NCBI GenBank assembly: GCA_902496005.1
Contig: CABUZI010000006.1
Span: 1 to 31,451, forward strand
Source of the DNA: an uncultured Collinsella sp.
GTDB taxonomy: Bacteria; Actinomycetota; Coriobacteriia; Coriobacteriales; Coriobacteriaceae
DNA length: 31,451 bases
Direction of reading: 5' to 3'
Shown here: piece by piece, positions 14,918 to 22,358 of the stretch
Position numbering within the stretch: the first letter of the stretch is position 1
Layout of the letters: the number at the start of each line of letters is the position of its first letter
Program-made: the position numbers and the translations under genes
Notes under the pieces: model-generated
The model's database searches: none
The model's input: only the letters and a program-made list of their open reading frames with translations
What the model was told of the DNA's origin: nothing

Positions 14918-14956
14918 AAACCACCACAAAGGTGCCTGTCCCCTTTGTGGTGGTTT
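14918..14956 (-). terminator. Terminator of the mscS gene, overlapping its stop
   Basis: Perfect 15-bp arms lie at 14918-14932 and 14942-14956 with a 9-nt loop. The TAA of the MscS gene (14955-14957) shares bases with the stem. The top, CAAAGG/CCTTTG, recurs at 12210-12230 and 15974-15992. Confidence 0.8.
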
Positions 14957-15722
14957 AGGCGATGATGGGGGCGATGGCGCGGATGCAGGCGTCGGCTGCC
15001 GTGAAAGTGGTGCTGTCGTCGCTGACGATAAAGATGATCTTGCCCTTAATGCCAAAGTCGCCGATCTCGCTAAAGAGCACATACGGCTCCTTGTCAAAAC
15101 CCGAGATGGGCGAGACAGCCGTTTTAGTGGCGCTGGCCAGCTCGTCTGCTAGTGCATCGAGCGACGCCCATTTGGAGGGGTCTTTCACCGCGACGGGGAC
15201 GGCCACACGCCCAAAGGGCATCAGATGCACGAGCGTGTTTTTGGAGATGTTGGAGTTGGGGACGATGATGGTCTGTCCACAGGCATCTTCGATGGTCGTG
15301 TGGCGCCAAGTGATGTCCTGGACCACGCCCGACACGCCGCCGACCTCGATATTGTCGCCGGGCTTGATAATGCCCATAAAGGTCACCTGCATGCCGCCGA
15401 TAAGGTTTGACAGCGTGTCCTGAAAGCCCAGCGAGATGGCGATGCCGCCGACGCCAAGAGCGGCGACGAGCGCGTTTGCGTTAATGCCAAAACAGTTGTC
15501 GAGGATAAAGCTGCCGCCGATCATCCAGATGACGGCGCGCGCGATGTTGATGAAGATACTCGATGCCGGAAGCGGGTTATCGTCTCGGTTAAGCAGATGG
15601 TGCAGGGTCTTGGATGCAACCTTGGCGGCGACGGCGGTGCCTATCGCCAAGATGACGGCCCAGATGATGTTGTGGACCCACCGTTGCTCAAAGAAATGAA
15701 GAATCGGCTCAAACAATTCCAT
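14955..15722 (-). CDS. Small-conductance mechanosensitive channel, MscS family
   Basis: MscS channels open under membrane tension and release solutes during osmotic downshock. The 255-residue product has three membrane segments (about 17-35, 56-76 and the pore helix 82-110 with ALVAALGVGGIAISLGFQDTLSNLIGG), the beta domain (PGDNIEVGGVSGVVQDITWRHTTI and IIVPNS) and the C-terminal alpha/beta part. Length is close to E. coli MscS. AGGAGG lies 8-13 nt before the ATG. It stands alone: a terminator precedes it and another overlaps its stop. Confidence 0.93.
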   Translation of the reverse strand: MELFEPILHFFEQRWVHNIIWAVILAIGTAVAAKVASKTLHHLLNRDDNPLPASSIFINIARAVIWMIGGSFILDNCFGINANALVAALGVGGIAISLGFQDTLSNLIGGMQVTFMGIIKPGDNIEVGGVSGVVQDITWRHTTIEDACGQTIIVPNSNISKNTLVHLMPFGRVAVPVAVKDPSKWASLDALADELASATKTAVSPISGFDKEPYVLFSEIGDFGIKGKIIFIVSDDSTTFTAADACIRAIAPIIA

Positions 15723-15736
15723 GTAGGGAAAACCTC

Positions 15737-15900
15737 CTAATGATCATTCAACCATGATACCCACCAAAAAGCCCGTCCGATCACATCGGACGGGCCGATA
15801 ACTTGAGATGGGGCGGTCGCGGTGGCGTAAGCTGGGGCGCCGGCGAGCACGCCGGTAAGGAGTGCGGCGGTCAAGCAAGACGGGGAAGAGGTCTTCTCAT
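15737..15900 (-). pseudogene. Possible remnant of a secreted-protein gene (frameshifted signal peptide)
   Basis: On the minus strand an ATG at 15900, preceded by AAGGAAA, encodes MRRPLPRLA and then stops. In the frame reached by inserting one base (or removing two) after codon 8, translation continues LTAALLTGVLAGAPAYATAT, so that both parts together look like a complete signal peptide with an AYA-type cleavage site. The frame then runs into a terminator hairpin and ends at TAG 15737-15739. No mature protein remains. This fits a decayed, truncated gene, but the evidence is only the hydrophobic pattern and the good start site. A chance reading frame is possible. Otherwise the 332-bp gap 15723-16054 contains only terminators. 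Confidence 0.35.
15771..15795 (-). terminator. Intrinsic terminator upstream of mscS
   Basis: GCCCGTCCGA (15771-15780) pairs perfectly with TCGGACGGGC (15786-15795) around a 5-nt loop; on the minus strand TTTTTGG follows. It would end transcripts from the remnant or read-through from the ABC operon. Confidence 0.85.
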
Positions 15901-15963
15901 GGCAGTTTCCTTAGTTCTTAACCAGTGGTCCCTGCTGACGCTGGATTATCGACATAATATGCG

Positions 15964-16003
15964 AAAACCGCCGCAAAGGTGTCTGCCCCTTTACGGCGGT
16001 TTT
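15964..16003. terminator. CAAAGG-type hairpin downstream of the ABC operon
   Basis: Sixteen-base arms at 15964-15979 and 15988-16003 pair with one mismatch around an 8-nt loop. TTTT ends the stem on both strands, so it could work in either direction. Confidence 0.65.
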
Positions 16004-16019
16004 GACGTTTGTGCAGATA

Positions 16020-16056
16020 AAACCTGCCAAAATTAACATCCCTTTTTGGCAGGTTT
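16020..16056 (-). terminator. Terminator of the ABC importer operon, overlapping the ATPase stop
   Basis: AAACCTGCCAAAA (16020-16032) pairs perfectly with its complement at 16044-16056. On the minus strand TTTTATC follows. The TAA of the ATPase gene (16055-16057) overlaps the stem. Confidence 0.85.
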
Positions 16057-16849
16057 AACTCAGCAGCATGCGGTCGTTGGCGAGCTCGCCGCCCGAGACC
16101 TCCTCGAACTTCTGCAGCAGGTCGGCCACGGTGAGCGATTTCTTCTCATCGCCCGCCACGTCGTAGATTACGTGGCCCTCGTGCATCATGATCAGACGAT
16201 TGCCCAGACGGATGGCGTCGTTCATGTTGTGCGTGACCATGAGCGTGGTCAGGTGGTTCTCGTCGACAATCTCCTCGGTCAGATTGAGCACCTTAGAGGC
16301 CGTCTTGGGGTCGAGGGCCGCGGTGTGCTCGTCGAGCAGCAGCAAGCGCGGCTTGGTGAGCGTTGCCATGAGCAGGGTGAGTGCCTGGCGCTGGCCACCC
16401 GAAAGCAGGCCGACCTTGGCGTTGAGGCGCGTGTCCAGACCAAGGTCCAGGCGCTTGAGCAGTTCAACGTACTCGTCCTTCTCGGCCTTGGTGACGCCCC
16501 ACGAAAGACCGCGACGCTGGCTGCGGCGCTTGGCGAGGGCCAAGTTCTCGGCGATCTGCATGTCGGCTGCGGTGCCGCGCATGGGGTCCTGGAACACGCG
16601 GCCCAGGTACTTGGCGCGCTGCGACTCGCTCAGACGCGAGATGTCGGTGCCGTCGAGCTCGATAACGCCCGAATCGAGCGGATATACGCCGGCGACCATG
16701 TTGAGCAGCGTGGATTTGCCGGCGCCGTTACCGCCGATCACGGTTACAAAGTCGCCATCGTTGAGGGTAAGGTCGACGCCGGTAAGAGCGCGCTTCTCGG
16801 TGACGGTGCCCTTGTTAAAGGTCTTCTTGACGTGTGAGAGCTTAAGCAT
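16055..16849 (-). CDS. ABC importer ATP-binding protein (TrpXYZ-type system)
   Basis: The 264-residue protein energises the importer encoded with it. It contains Walker A GGNGAGKST, Q-loop FQDP, signature LSGGQRQ, Walker B LLLLDEH with a histidine after the catalytic Glu, D-loop ALDP and H-loop VTHN. The ATPase, permease and lipoprotein form the set found in the ABC_sub_bind importers, characterised in streptococci as tryptophan/tyrosine systems; substrate here is unproven. It overlaps the permease gene by 8 bp, so the two are translationally coupled. Confidence 0.93.
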   Translation of the reverse strand: MLKLSHVKKTFNKGTVTEKRALTGVDLTLNDGDFVTVIGGNGAGKSTLLNMVAGVYPLDSGVIELDGTDISRLSESQRAKYLGRVFQDPMRGTAADMQIAENLALAKRRSQRRGLSWGVTKAEKDEYVELLKRLDLGLDTRLNAKVGLLSGGQRQALTLLMATLTKPRLLLLDEHTAALDPKTASKVLNLTEEIVDENHLTTLMVTHNMNDAIRLGNRLIMMHEGHVIYDVAGDEKKSLTVADLLQKFEEVSGGELANDRMLLS

Positions 16850-17765
16850 CTACTTCATCCCCCTTCGTGTAGGAGCTGCGGAGCTTATAGCGCTCCCAAA
16901 CCACGGGCACGCACAGGGCCACGGCGACGATTACGGCGGAGAGCAGCTTCATGTCGTTGGCGTCCATGCCCAACTGCAGCACGATGGCGCGGATAAGGAA
17001 GTACACTACGGAGCCAAAGACGGCGGAGGCAAGACGGACACTAAACTGCGTGAGACCGCCGGGCAGCAGGCGGCCGAGCACCTCGCCGATAACAATGGCG
17101 GCAAGACCGATAACGATGGCACCAGTGCCCATGCCAATGTCGGCGTACTTCTGGCTCTGGCAGATGAGCGCGCCCGAAAGGCCAATGAGGGCGTTGGAGA
17201 GCACGAGGGCGATCATCTTGGTGGAGTTGGTGTTGACGCCCAGAGCGCGGATCATGTATTCGTTGTTGCCGGTGGCGCGCAGTGCCGAGCCGATCTCGGT
17301 GCCAAAGAACCAATACAGGATGGCGACGATAGCCACAGCGAGCAAGATGCCCAGGATGATGGCGACGGTGGACTGCGGCAGGCCCGTCATGTTGCTGACA
17401 GACGAGAAGATGGTGCCCTTGGCAAGGATGGGCGTATTGGATTTGCCCATGATGCGCAGGTTGATGGACCACAGGCTGATCTGGGTGAGGATTCCGGCGA
17501 GGATCGCGGGAATCTCAAAGACGGTGGTCAAAATGCCCGTGACGGCGCCCGCGATGGCGCCGGCGCACATACCGGCCAGCACGGCGAGCAACGGATCGAC
17601 GTTGTTATTGACGATGAGCACGGCGCAGACGCAGCCGCCGAGGGCAAAGCTGCCGTCGCAGGTCATATCGGGAATGTCGAGCAGGCGGAACGTGATAAAC
17701 ACGCCAAGCACCATAATGCCCCAGAGGACGCCCTGCGAAACGGCGCCCTGCAATGCAATAAGCAT
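16842..17765 (-). CDS. ABC importer permease (TrpXYZ-type system)
   Basis: The 307-residue hydrophobic protein has about eight to nine membrane segments and the family's start GVLWGIMVLGVFITFRLLDIPDMTCDGSFALGG, typical of COG4120 permeases related to branched-chain amino acid and ribose importers. The later stretch GSALRATGNNEYMIRALGVNTN is the cytoplasmic coupling region that contacts the ATPase. AGGAGG lies 6-11 nt before the ATG. It is the second gene of the operon, 204 bp after the lipoprotein gene, with a hairpin in the gap. Confidence 0.93.
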   Translation of the reverse strand: MLIALQGAVSQGVLWGIMVLGVFITFRLLDIPDMTCDGSFALGGCVCAVLIVNNNVDPLLAVLAGMCAGAIAGAVTGILTTVFEIPAILAGILTQISLWSINLRIMGKSNTPILAKGTIFSSVSNMTGLPQSTVAIILGILLAVAIVAILYWFFGTEIGSALRATGNNEYMIRALGVNTNSTKMIALVLSNALIGLSGALICQSQKYADIGMGTGAIVIGLAAIVIGEVLGRLLPGGLTQFSVRLASAVFGSVVYFLIRAIVLQLGMDANDMKLLSAVIVAVALCVPVVWERYKLRSSYTKGDEVDA

Positions 17766-17869
17766 GCTTAATACCTCCTAGGATAGGGTGGACACGTGAG
17801 TCACCATGATAGCGGTAACAATGCATAAAAGAGCTGCGGCCGGATGTTTTGTCTCATCCGTAACAAGCA

Positions 17870-17898
17870 GGGCGAACGCCGGTCTTTGGCGTTCGCCC
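17870..17898 (-). promoter_or_regulatory. Hairpin between lipoprotein and permease genes
   Basis: GGGCGAACGCC (17870-17880) pairs perfectly with GGCGTTCGCCC (17888-17898) around 7 nt. No T-tract follows on the minus strand. Such hairpins often protect the binding-protein mRNA so that it outnumbers the permease; here this is inferred. A second small stem CGGATG/CATCCG lies at 17841-17860. Confidence 0.55.
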
Positions 17899-17969
17899 CT
17901 GTGGCTCACATATTGAATAACACGGCAACGGCACGAGTGCGTGCCCTAGACGCGCTACCGCGCATGGCG

Positions 17970-18950
17970 TTACTCGTCCAGAGCGGAAAGATCGATGCCC
18001 AGAGCCTCGGCCATCTCGTCGTTCTTGACGACAACCAGGTCCTTGCTCGAGAGATGCTTGATCGGCATATCCTCGGGCTTGGCCTCGCCCTTCAAAATCT
18101 TGACGGCCATCTCGCCCGCGGCGTAGCCCAGATCCTCGTAGTTGATGGAGAGGGTGAACAGGCCGCCAGCCATGCACATACCCTCCTCGCCGGTCACGTA
18201 GGGAAGCTTGTTCTCCTTGCAGATCTGGCCCACCTGCGAGGCGCCCGCGGCGATGGTGTTATCGGTGGGGGAGTACAGCGCGTCGACCTTGCCCACGGCA
18301 GATTCGACGACGGACTGGATCTCGTTGGAGCTCGAGACGGTGTAATCGGTGTAGTCCAGGCCCAGCTTGTCGAGTTCCTTCTTGGCGGCCTTGATCTGGA
18401 CGTCGGAGTTGGACTCGGCGGTGCAGTAGAGCAGGCCGATCTTCTTTACGTCGGGCAGGACCTTCTGCATCATCTCGAGCTGCTCGGCGACCGGGGTGAG
18501 GTCGGAGGCGCCAGTGACGTTGGTGCCGGGCTTATCGTTGTCCTGGACCAGGCCCGAGGCGGCGTAGTCGGTGATGGCGCAGCCCACGATGGGGATATCG
18601 GCGGTGGCGCCAGCGGCGGCCTGCGCGGCGGGCGTAGCGATGACATAGATCAGATCGACGCCATCGCCCACGAACTTGTCGGCGATGGACTTACACGTGG
18701 ACTGGTCGTTCTGGGCGTTCTTTTGATCAATCTTGACCTTGAGACCGCTCTTCTTGATAGCCTTGACAAAGCCGTCGTTGGCGGCGTCGAGTGCGGAGTG
18801 CTCAGTGAGCTGCAGAACGCCGACGGTGTAGTCGGAACCGGCGGCAGCAGAGCCGGAACCAGAGTTGCCGCCGCATCCGGCGAGCGGAGCGAGCGCGAGC
18901 AGGCCAGAAGAGACCAGAAGGCTCCTGCGGCTGATGGTGATGTCCTTCAT
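17970..18950 (-). CDS. ABC importer substrate-binding lipoprotein (TrpX-type)
   Basis: The 326-residue product has a lipoprotein signal, ISRRSLLVSSGLLALAPLAGC, with lipid-modified Cys26. A twin arginine (Arg8-Arg9) ahead of the hydrophobic core suggests export by Tat. A Ser/Gly/Ala linker is followed by an ABC_sub_bind domain (VGVLQLTEHSALDAANDGF, LIYVIATPAAQAA, YSPTDNTIAAG), a Venus-flytrap fold that captures the ligand outside the cell. Characterised relatives bind aromatic amino acids, others are unassigned. I chose the ATG at 18950, with GGGGGG about 8 nt upstream; an upstream in-frame extension of 28 codons would hide the signal peptide. It is the first gene of the importer operon. Confidence 0.92.
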   Translation of the reverse strand: MKDITISRRSLLVSSGLLALAPLAGCGGNSGSGSAAAGSDYTVGVLQLTEHSALDAANDGFVKAIKKSGLKVKIDQKNAQNDQSTCKSIADKFVGDGVDLIYVIATPAAQAAAGATADIPIVGCAITDYAASGLVQDNDKPGTNVTGASDLTPVAEQLEMMQKVLPDVKKIGLLYCTAESNSDVQIKAAKKELDKLGLDYTDYTVSSSNEIQSVVESAVGKVDALYSPTDNTIAAGASQVGQICKENKLPYVTGEEGMCMAGGLFTLSINYEDLGYAAGEMAVKILKGEAKPEDMPIKHLSSKDLVVVKNDEMAEALGIDLSALDE

Positions 18951-18986
18951 ATCGTTACCCCCCAGTATAGAAATGGCTGGAAACAC

Positions 18987-19042
18987 TGCACTCAAACAAA
19001 GTGCAAGTGGAACTATAGTAGCGCGGATGTCCATTTTTACAA
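18987..19042 (-). promoter_or_regulatory. Candidate promoter and leader hairpin of the ABC operon
   Basis: On the minus strand TTGTAA (19037-19042) and TACTAT (19015-19020) are spaced by 16 bp. TGCACT/AGTGCA (18987-18992, 19000-19005) can form a small leader hairpin. There is no T-box-sized leader. Confidence 0.35.
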
Positions 19043-19111
19043 TAACTTGGCGGGTTTTTTAATACAGAACCGGATGGGCGGTACGGGTAGTTGAATGGAC
19101 GGCGGAGGTTC

Positions 19112-19894
19112 TTATGCAGCGGAGGCGTCCTCCTCGTCTAGCGCAGCAAAGAGTTTCTTGCCGTCGAGCAAGCGCGTGCTGACGTTTTTCATGCGGCTGA
19201 CCTCAACGGTGCGCAGGGTGTCGTCGGCGCCTCGGGTGTCGTAGACCGTTCCCAGCAGATACGAGACGCCATCGCGTTGCCTGATGGCAAAGGGCCGGAC
19301 CGTCATCCGCACCACCTCGGTTTCGCCGCGTGCCGTGACGCTCGAAATATCAAAGCTCACCGTGGTTCCGTGGTCGATGGCCTGCTCGATGAGCTCGCAG
19401 GTGTCGATGCGCTTGACGGGCGTGCGCGTGGCCTTGGTGGATTTGCTGCCGGCACTTGGAGCAGGCTCGGGTGCATCGAGGTAACCGCGAACGTCGGCAC
19501 TCGCCATGGCGACCAAGTGCTGAGCCATGCTTTTTCGAATGGCGATGGGCGTGGAGCGGTTGCGCATGACCATGCCGTGGAGCCGGATGATTTCCTCGTC
19601 GGTGAGCGGACGGGTCAAGAGCCGATACCCCACGCCGCGCTTGTACTCAATTTCGTATCCGGCATGGCGAAGTGCGGAGATGGCGGTGTAGATGCTGCGC
19701 CGCGCCGCCGAAATGGGCATGCGGGCGGGGTCGTCGGGATGGGCGAGGCGCCGGATCAACTCATCGGAAAGCATGGCCTTGTCCTCGCCGGTGTTCTCGC
19801 TTAATAGTTGCAGGATGCGAACGGCGCGATAGGCTGCCATCGAGGCGGCGCCTCTGGTCGTGGTGTCGTAGGTTTCAACAGCGGTTTCGGTCAT
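19112..19894 (-). CDS. HTH/WYL-type transcriptional regulator
   Basis: The 260-residue protein has an N-terminal winged-helix region (about 15-95, with AARRSIYTAISALRHAGYEIEYKRGVGYRL) and a C-terminal half resembling a WYL domain (TVRPFAIRQRDGVSYLLGTVYDTRGADDTLRTVEVSRMKNV). WYL regulators bind nucleic acid or small ligands and control varied processes. A 30-residue Ser/Ala/Pro/Lys linker lies near 145-165. I chose the ATG at 19894, 10 nt after AAAGGA; an in-frame GTG at 19903 is too close to that site. It lies upstream of the ABC importer on the same strand, with 161 bp between and no visible terminator, so it may read into or regulate that operon. Confidence 0.8.
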   Translation of the reverse strand: MTETAVETYDTTTRGAASMAAYRAVRILQLLSENTGEDKAMLSDELIRRLAHPDDPARMPISAARRSIYTAISALRHAGYEIEYKRGVGYRLLTRPLTDEEIIRLHGMVMRNRSTPIAIRKSMAQHLVAMASADVRGYLDAPEPAPSAGSKSTKATRTPVKRIDTCELIEQAIDHGTTVSFDISSVTARGETEVVRMTVRPFAIRQRDGVSYLLGTVYDTRGADDTLRTVEVSRMKNVSTRLLDGKKLFAALDEEDASAA

Positions 19895-20011
19895 GGTGCC
19901 CACGTCCTTTCCGTTTTGGGTGGCAACGGTATGGAGCCTAGGACGCGGGGTTTTCCCAGGGGCGCAGGGCGCTCTGGGCGGTCGGTAGTCGTCGGCAAAC
20001 GGCGGTTCGAG

Positions 20012-20074
20012 TTTTCAACAGCCCTGCTCAACTGACCAAAAGCTTGCCAAAAGCTTGACGGATGCTGTTGAAAA
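20012..20074. repeat. Inverted and tandem repeats upstream of the WYL regulator
   Basis: TTTTCAACAGC (20012-20022) and its exact complement (20064-20074) enclose 41 bp. Inside, CCAAAAGCTTG occurs twice in direct tandem (20036-20046 and 20047-20057). The location, 120-180 bp ahead of the regulator start, suits an operator. The right edge abuts the asnS terminator. The rest of 19895-20011 shows nothing recognisable. Confidence 0.55.
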
Positions 20075-20106
20075 AAGCGTCTCTCGACCGATGCCGAGAG
20101 ACGCTT
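20071..20106 (-). terminator. Terminator of asnS
   Basis: AAGCGTCTCTCG (20075-20086) pairs perfectly with CGAGAGACGCTT (20095-20106); on the minus strand the stem is followed by a run of six T. It lies 47 bp past the asnS stop. Confidence 0.93.
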
Positions 20107-20152
20107 GTGCGATGAGCGTTGGCGTGTGGCGACGCGAGCTAGCGTCCGACGA

Positions 20153-21556
20153 TTAGAAGTCGGCGTTGCCCACGGTGCGCGGGTGCGGCAGGACGTCGCG
20201 GATGTTGCCCACGCCCGTCAGGTACATGACCAAGCGCTCAAAGCCCAAGCCGTAGCCGGCGTGCTTGCAGGAGCCATAGCGGCGCAGGTCCAGATAGTAC
20301 TTGTACTGCTCGGGGGCCATGCCCAGATCCTTAATTCGACCTTCGAGCAGGTCCAGGCGCTCCTCGCGCTGGGAGCCACCGATAATCTCGCCGATGCCCG
20401 GCACCAGGCAGTCGGCGGCGGCGACGGTCTTGCAGTCGTCGTTCATGCGCATGTAGAAGGCCTTGATCTCTGCCGGGTAGTCGGTTACGAAGGTCGGGCG
20501 CTTAAAGTGCTCCTCGGTCAGGAAGCGCTCGTGTTCGGTCTGCAGGTCGATGCCCCAGCTGACGGGGTAATCAAACTGGTGGCCAGCAGCGACTGCCTGC
20601 TCCAGGATCTCGACGGCTTCGGTGTAGGTAACGCGGGCAAAGTCAGAGTTTGCCACGTGGTCCAGGCGCTCGATCAGTCCCTTGTCCACAAACTTGTTGA
20701 GCATGTTGAGCTCGTCGGGGCAGGTGGCCATAACGTCCTTAAGGACGTACTTGAGCATGGCCTCGGCGTTATCCATGTAGTCGTTCAGATCGGCAAAGGC
20801 CATCTCGGGCTCGATCATCCAAAACTCGGCGGCGTGGCGCGTGGTGTTGGAGTTCTCGGCGCGGAAGGTGGGGCCAAAGGTGTACACGTCGCCAAAGGCC
20901 ATGGCAAAGTTCTCGGCATTGAGCTGGCCGGACACGGTGAGGCTCGCATGCTTGCCAAAGAAGTCCTGGCTCCAGTCGACCTCGCCGGACTCGGTGAGGG
21001 GCGGATTTTTGGGGTCGAGCGTGGTCACGCGGAACATCTCGCCGGCACCCTCGCAGTCACTCGTGGTGATGATGGGGGTGTTGACGTAGACAAAGCCCTG
21101 CTCCTGGAAGAAGCGGTGGATGGCGGCAGCCGCGACAGAGCGGATGCGGAACACGGCACGGAATAGGTTGGTGCGCGGGCGCAGGTGCTGCTGGGTGCGC
21201 AGGAACTCGACGGTTGCGCGCTTCTTCTGCAGCGGGTAATCCGGGGCGCTGACGCCCTCGACCTCGATGGAGGTGGCAGAAAGCTCGAAAGGCTGGGGCG
21301 CATCGGGGGTCAGCTTGACGGTGCCGGTGCAGATGAGGGCGGCCGAGACGTTTTGGTGGGCGATCTCGTCGTAGTTGTCGAGCGCCTCGCGGTTCATGAC
21401 GACCTGCAGGTCGCGGAAGCAGCTGCCGTCGTTGAGCGTAACAAAGCCAAAGTTCTTCATGTCGCGGACGGACTTGACCCAGCCGGCGACGGTGACAGTC
21501 TGGCCGCCGAGTGACTCGGCATCGGCGTAGAGCTGCGCGATTTTGGTGCGGTTCAC
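20153..21556 (-). CDS. asnS: Asparaginyl-tRNA synthetase
   Basis: This class IIb synthetase charges tRNA-Asn in the cytoplasm. The 467-residue product has the N-terminal OB-fold anticodon-binding domain (VTVAGWVKSVRDMKNFGFVTL), motif 2 with FRAENSNTTRHAAEFWMIEPE and motif 3 GYGLGFERLVMYL (434-446). The Asn-type reading is supported by the EMAFADLNDYMDNAE region and length; AspRS would be longer with a different insertion. I chose the GTG at 21556, which has GGGAGG 5-10 nt upstream; an ATG at 21568 would place that site inside the gene. No T-box leader is visible in the 110 bp upstream. A strong terminator follows. Confidence 0.96.
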   Translation of the reverse strand: MNRTKIAQLYADAESLGGQTVTVAGWVKSVRDMKNFGFVTLNDGSCFRDLQVVMNREALDNYDEIAHQNVSAALICTGTVKLTPDAPQPFELSATSIEVEGVSAPDYPLQKKRATVEFLRTQQHLRPRTNLFRAVFRIRSVAAAAIHRFFQEQGFVYVNTPIITTSDCEGAGEMFRVTTLDPKNPPLTESGEVDWSQDFFGKHASLTVSGQLNAENFAMAFGDVYTFGPTFRAENSNTTRHAAEFWMIEPEMAFADLNDYMDNAEAMLKYVLKDVMATCPDELNMLNKFVDKGLIERLDHVANSDFARVTYTEAVEILEQAVAAGHQFDYPVSWGIDLQTEHERFLTEEHFKRPTFVTDYPAEIKAFYMRMNDDCKTVAAADCLVPGIGEIIGGSQREERLDLLEGRIKDLGMAPEQYKYYLDLRRYGSCKHAGYGLGFERLVMYLTGVGNIRDVLPHPRTVGNADF

Positions 21557-21664
21557 GTATCCTCCCATAACGGTTGAATGATAGTTATCCATACAGTTCG
21601 ATATTCTAGCAGCTCGGCTCATTTGGGCTATACAGATAAGGCATTGGCGGGATGGTTTTTCAAA

Positions 21665-21700
21665 CGAAAAGCGCCCGCGGCCAAATGGTCGCGGACGCTT
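21665..21700 (-). terminator. Terminator of the EIIA gene
   Basis: AAGCGCCCGCGGCC (21669-21682) pairs with GGTCGCGGACGCTT (21687-21700) with two imperfect pairs; TTTTCG follows on the minus strand. Confidence 0.82.
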
Positions 21701-21737
21701 GACGAGGTGCCTTTTGGCTGTGTGGCGCGGGGCCTGG

Positions 21738-22301
21738 CTACTTGGTCTTGGCAACCAGCAGCGGGTCGCCAAGCTTGACGAGCGGGTTGCCGCCGATAAG
21801 CGTTCCAGACTCGCCGACATGGTCGATGCTCTTAAGACGATCGAGCTCGGAGACGATGACGGTCACGATGTCCTCGTGACCGGCGGCCTTGATGGCCTCG
21901 CGGTCGAAGCTGATGAGCGGCTGACCTGCCTTGACCACATCGCCCATCTCGACAAAGCGGGCAAAACCCTTGCCGTTCATTTCCACGGTGCCCAGGCCGA
22001 CATGGATGAACACGCGCAGGCCGTCTTCGGTAATCATGCCGATGGAGTGGTTGGTGACGGTGGTGGCACCGATGCGGCCGTTGGCGGGCGCATAGATGGT
22101 GCCGGTAATGGGCTCGATGCCATAGCCCTGGCCAAGCATGCCCGAGGCGATCGTCTCGTCAGGGACCTCGTCCAGGTTGACGAGCACGCCGTTGACGGGG
22201 GCATAGATGACGCCTTCGCGGGTGGCGAAGCTTGCTGCGGGCGGAACGGACGCCTCGCCCGTCGAGGTGAAGGTGGACTTAAACGAATCGAGCAGACCCA
22301 T
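21738..22301 (-). CDS. PTS glucose-type EIIA protein (stand-alone)
   Basis: The 187-residue cytoplasmic protein accepts phosphate from HPr and passes it to an EIIB domain. The EIIA(Glc) fold is clear: VIYAPVNGVLVNLDEVPDETIASGMLGQGYGI, TVTNHSIGM (His85) and VFIHVGLGTVEMNGKGF with the phosphorylated His100. A 29-residue N-terminal tail precedes the domain. GGAGG lies 8 nt before the chosen ATG; an extended reading upstream has no support. It is a single-gene unit, unlinked to any EIIBC, and the beta-glucoside EIIBC of this window lacks its own EIIA, so this is a reasonable partner. It may also have a regulatory role like Crr, which is inference. Confidence 0.93.
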   Translation of the reverse strand: MGLLDSFKSTFTSTGEASVPPAASFATREGVIYAPVNGVLVNLDEVPDETIASGMLGQGYGIEPITGTIYAPANGRIGATTVTNHSIGMITEDGLRVFIHVGLGTVEMNGKGFARFVEMGDVVKAGQPLISFDREAIKAAGHEDIVTVIVSELDRLKSIDHVGESGTLIGGNPLVKLGDPLLVAKTK

Positions 22302-22348
22302 AGTTGCCTCCAACTTAAATAGGCGCATATCGCGCGCTTGGTTTGCCG

Positions 22349-22358
22349 GAAACGTTTC
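22349..22358 (-). promoter_or_regulatory. LacI/CcpA-like palindrome upstream of the EIIA gene
   Basis: GAAACGTTTC is a perfect 10-bp palindrome with the central CG typical of LacI-family operators, 48 bp upstream of the EIIA start. It resembles part of a cre site. Regulator unknown. Confidence 0.4.

Noticed and set aside
15803..16036. Plus-strand 77-codon frame between mscS and the ABC operon
   Set aside because: It runs through the hairpin at 15964-16003, has no ribosome binding site, and the minus strand gives a better explanation.
16188..17771. 527-codon plus-strand frame opposite the ABC genes
   Set aside because: Low-complexity Asp/Gly/His/Ala composition and complete overlap with two conserved genes.
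20105..21166. 353-codon plus-strand frame opposite asnS
   Set aside because: Antisense shadow of a certain gene; no ribosome binding site.
21557..21668. T-box leader for asnS
   Set aside because: Only about 110 bp is available before the neighbouring terminator and no T-box core or antiterminator pattern is visible.
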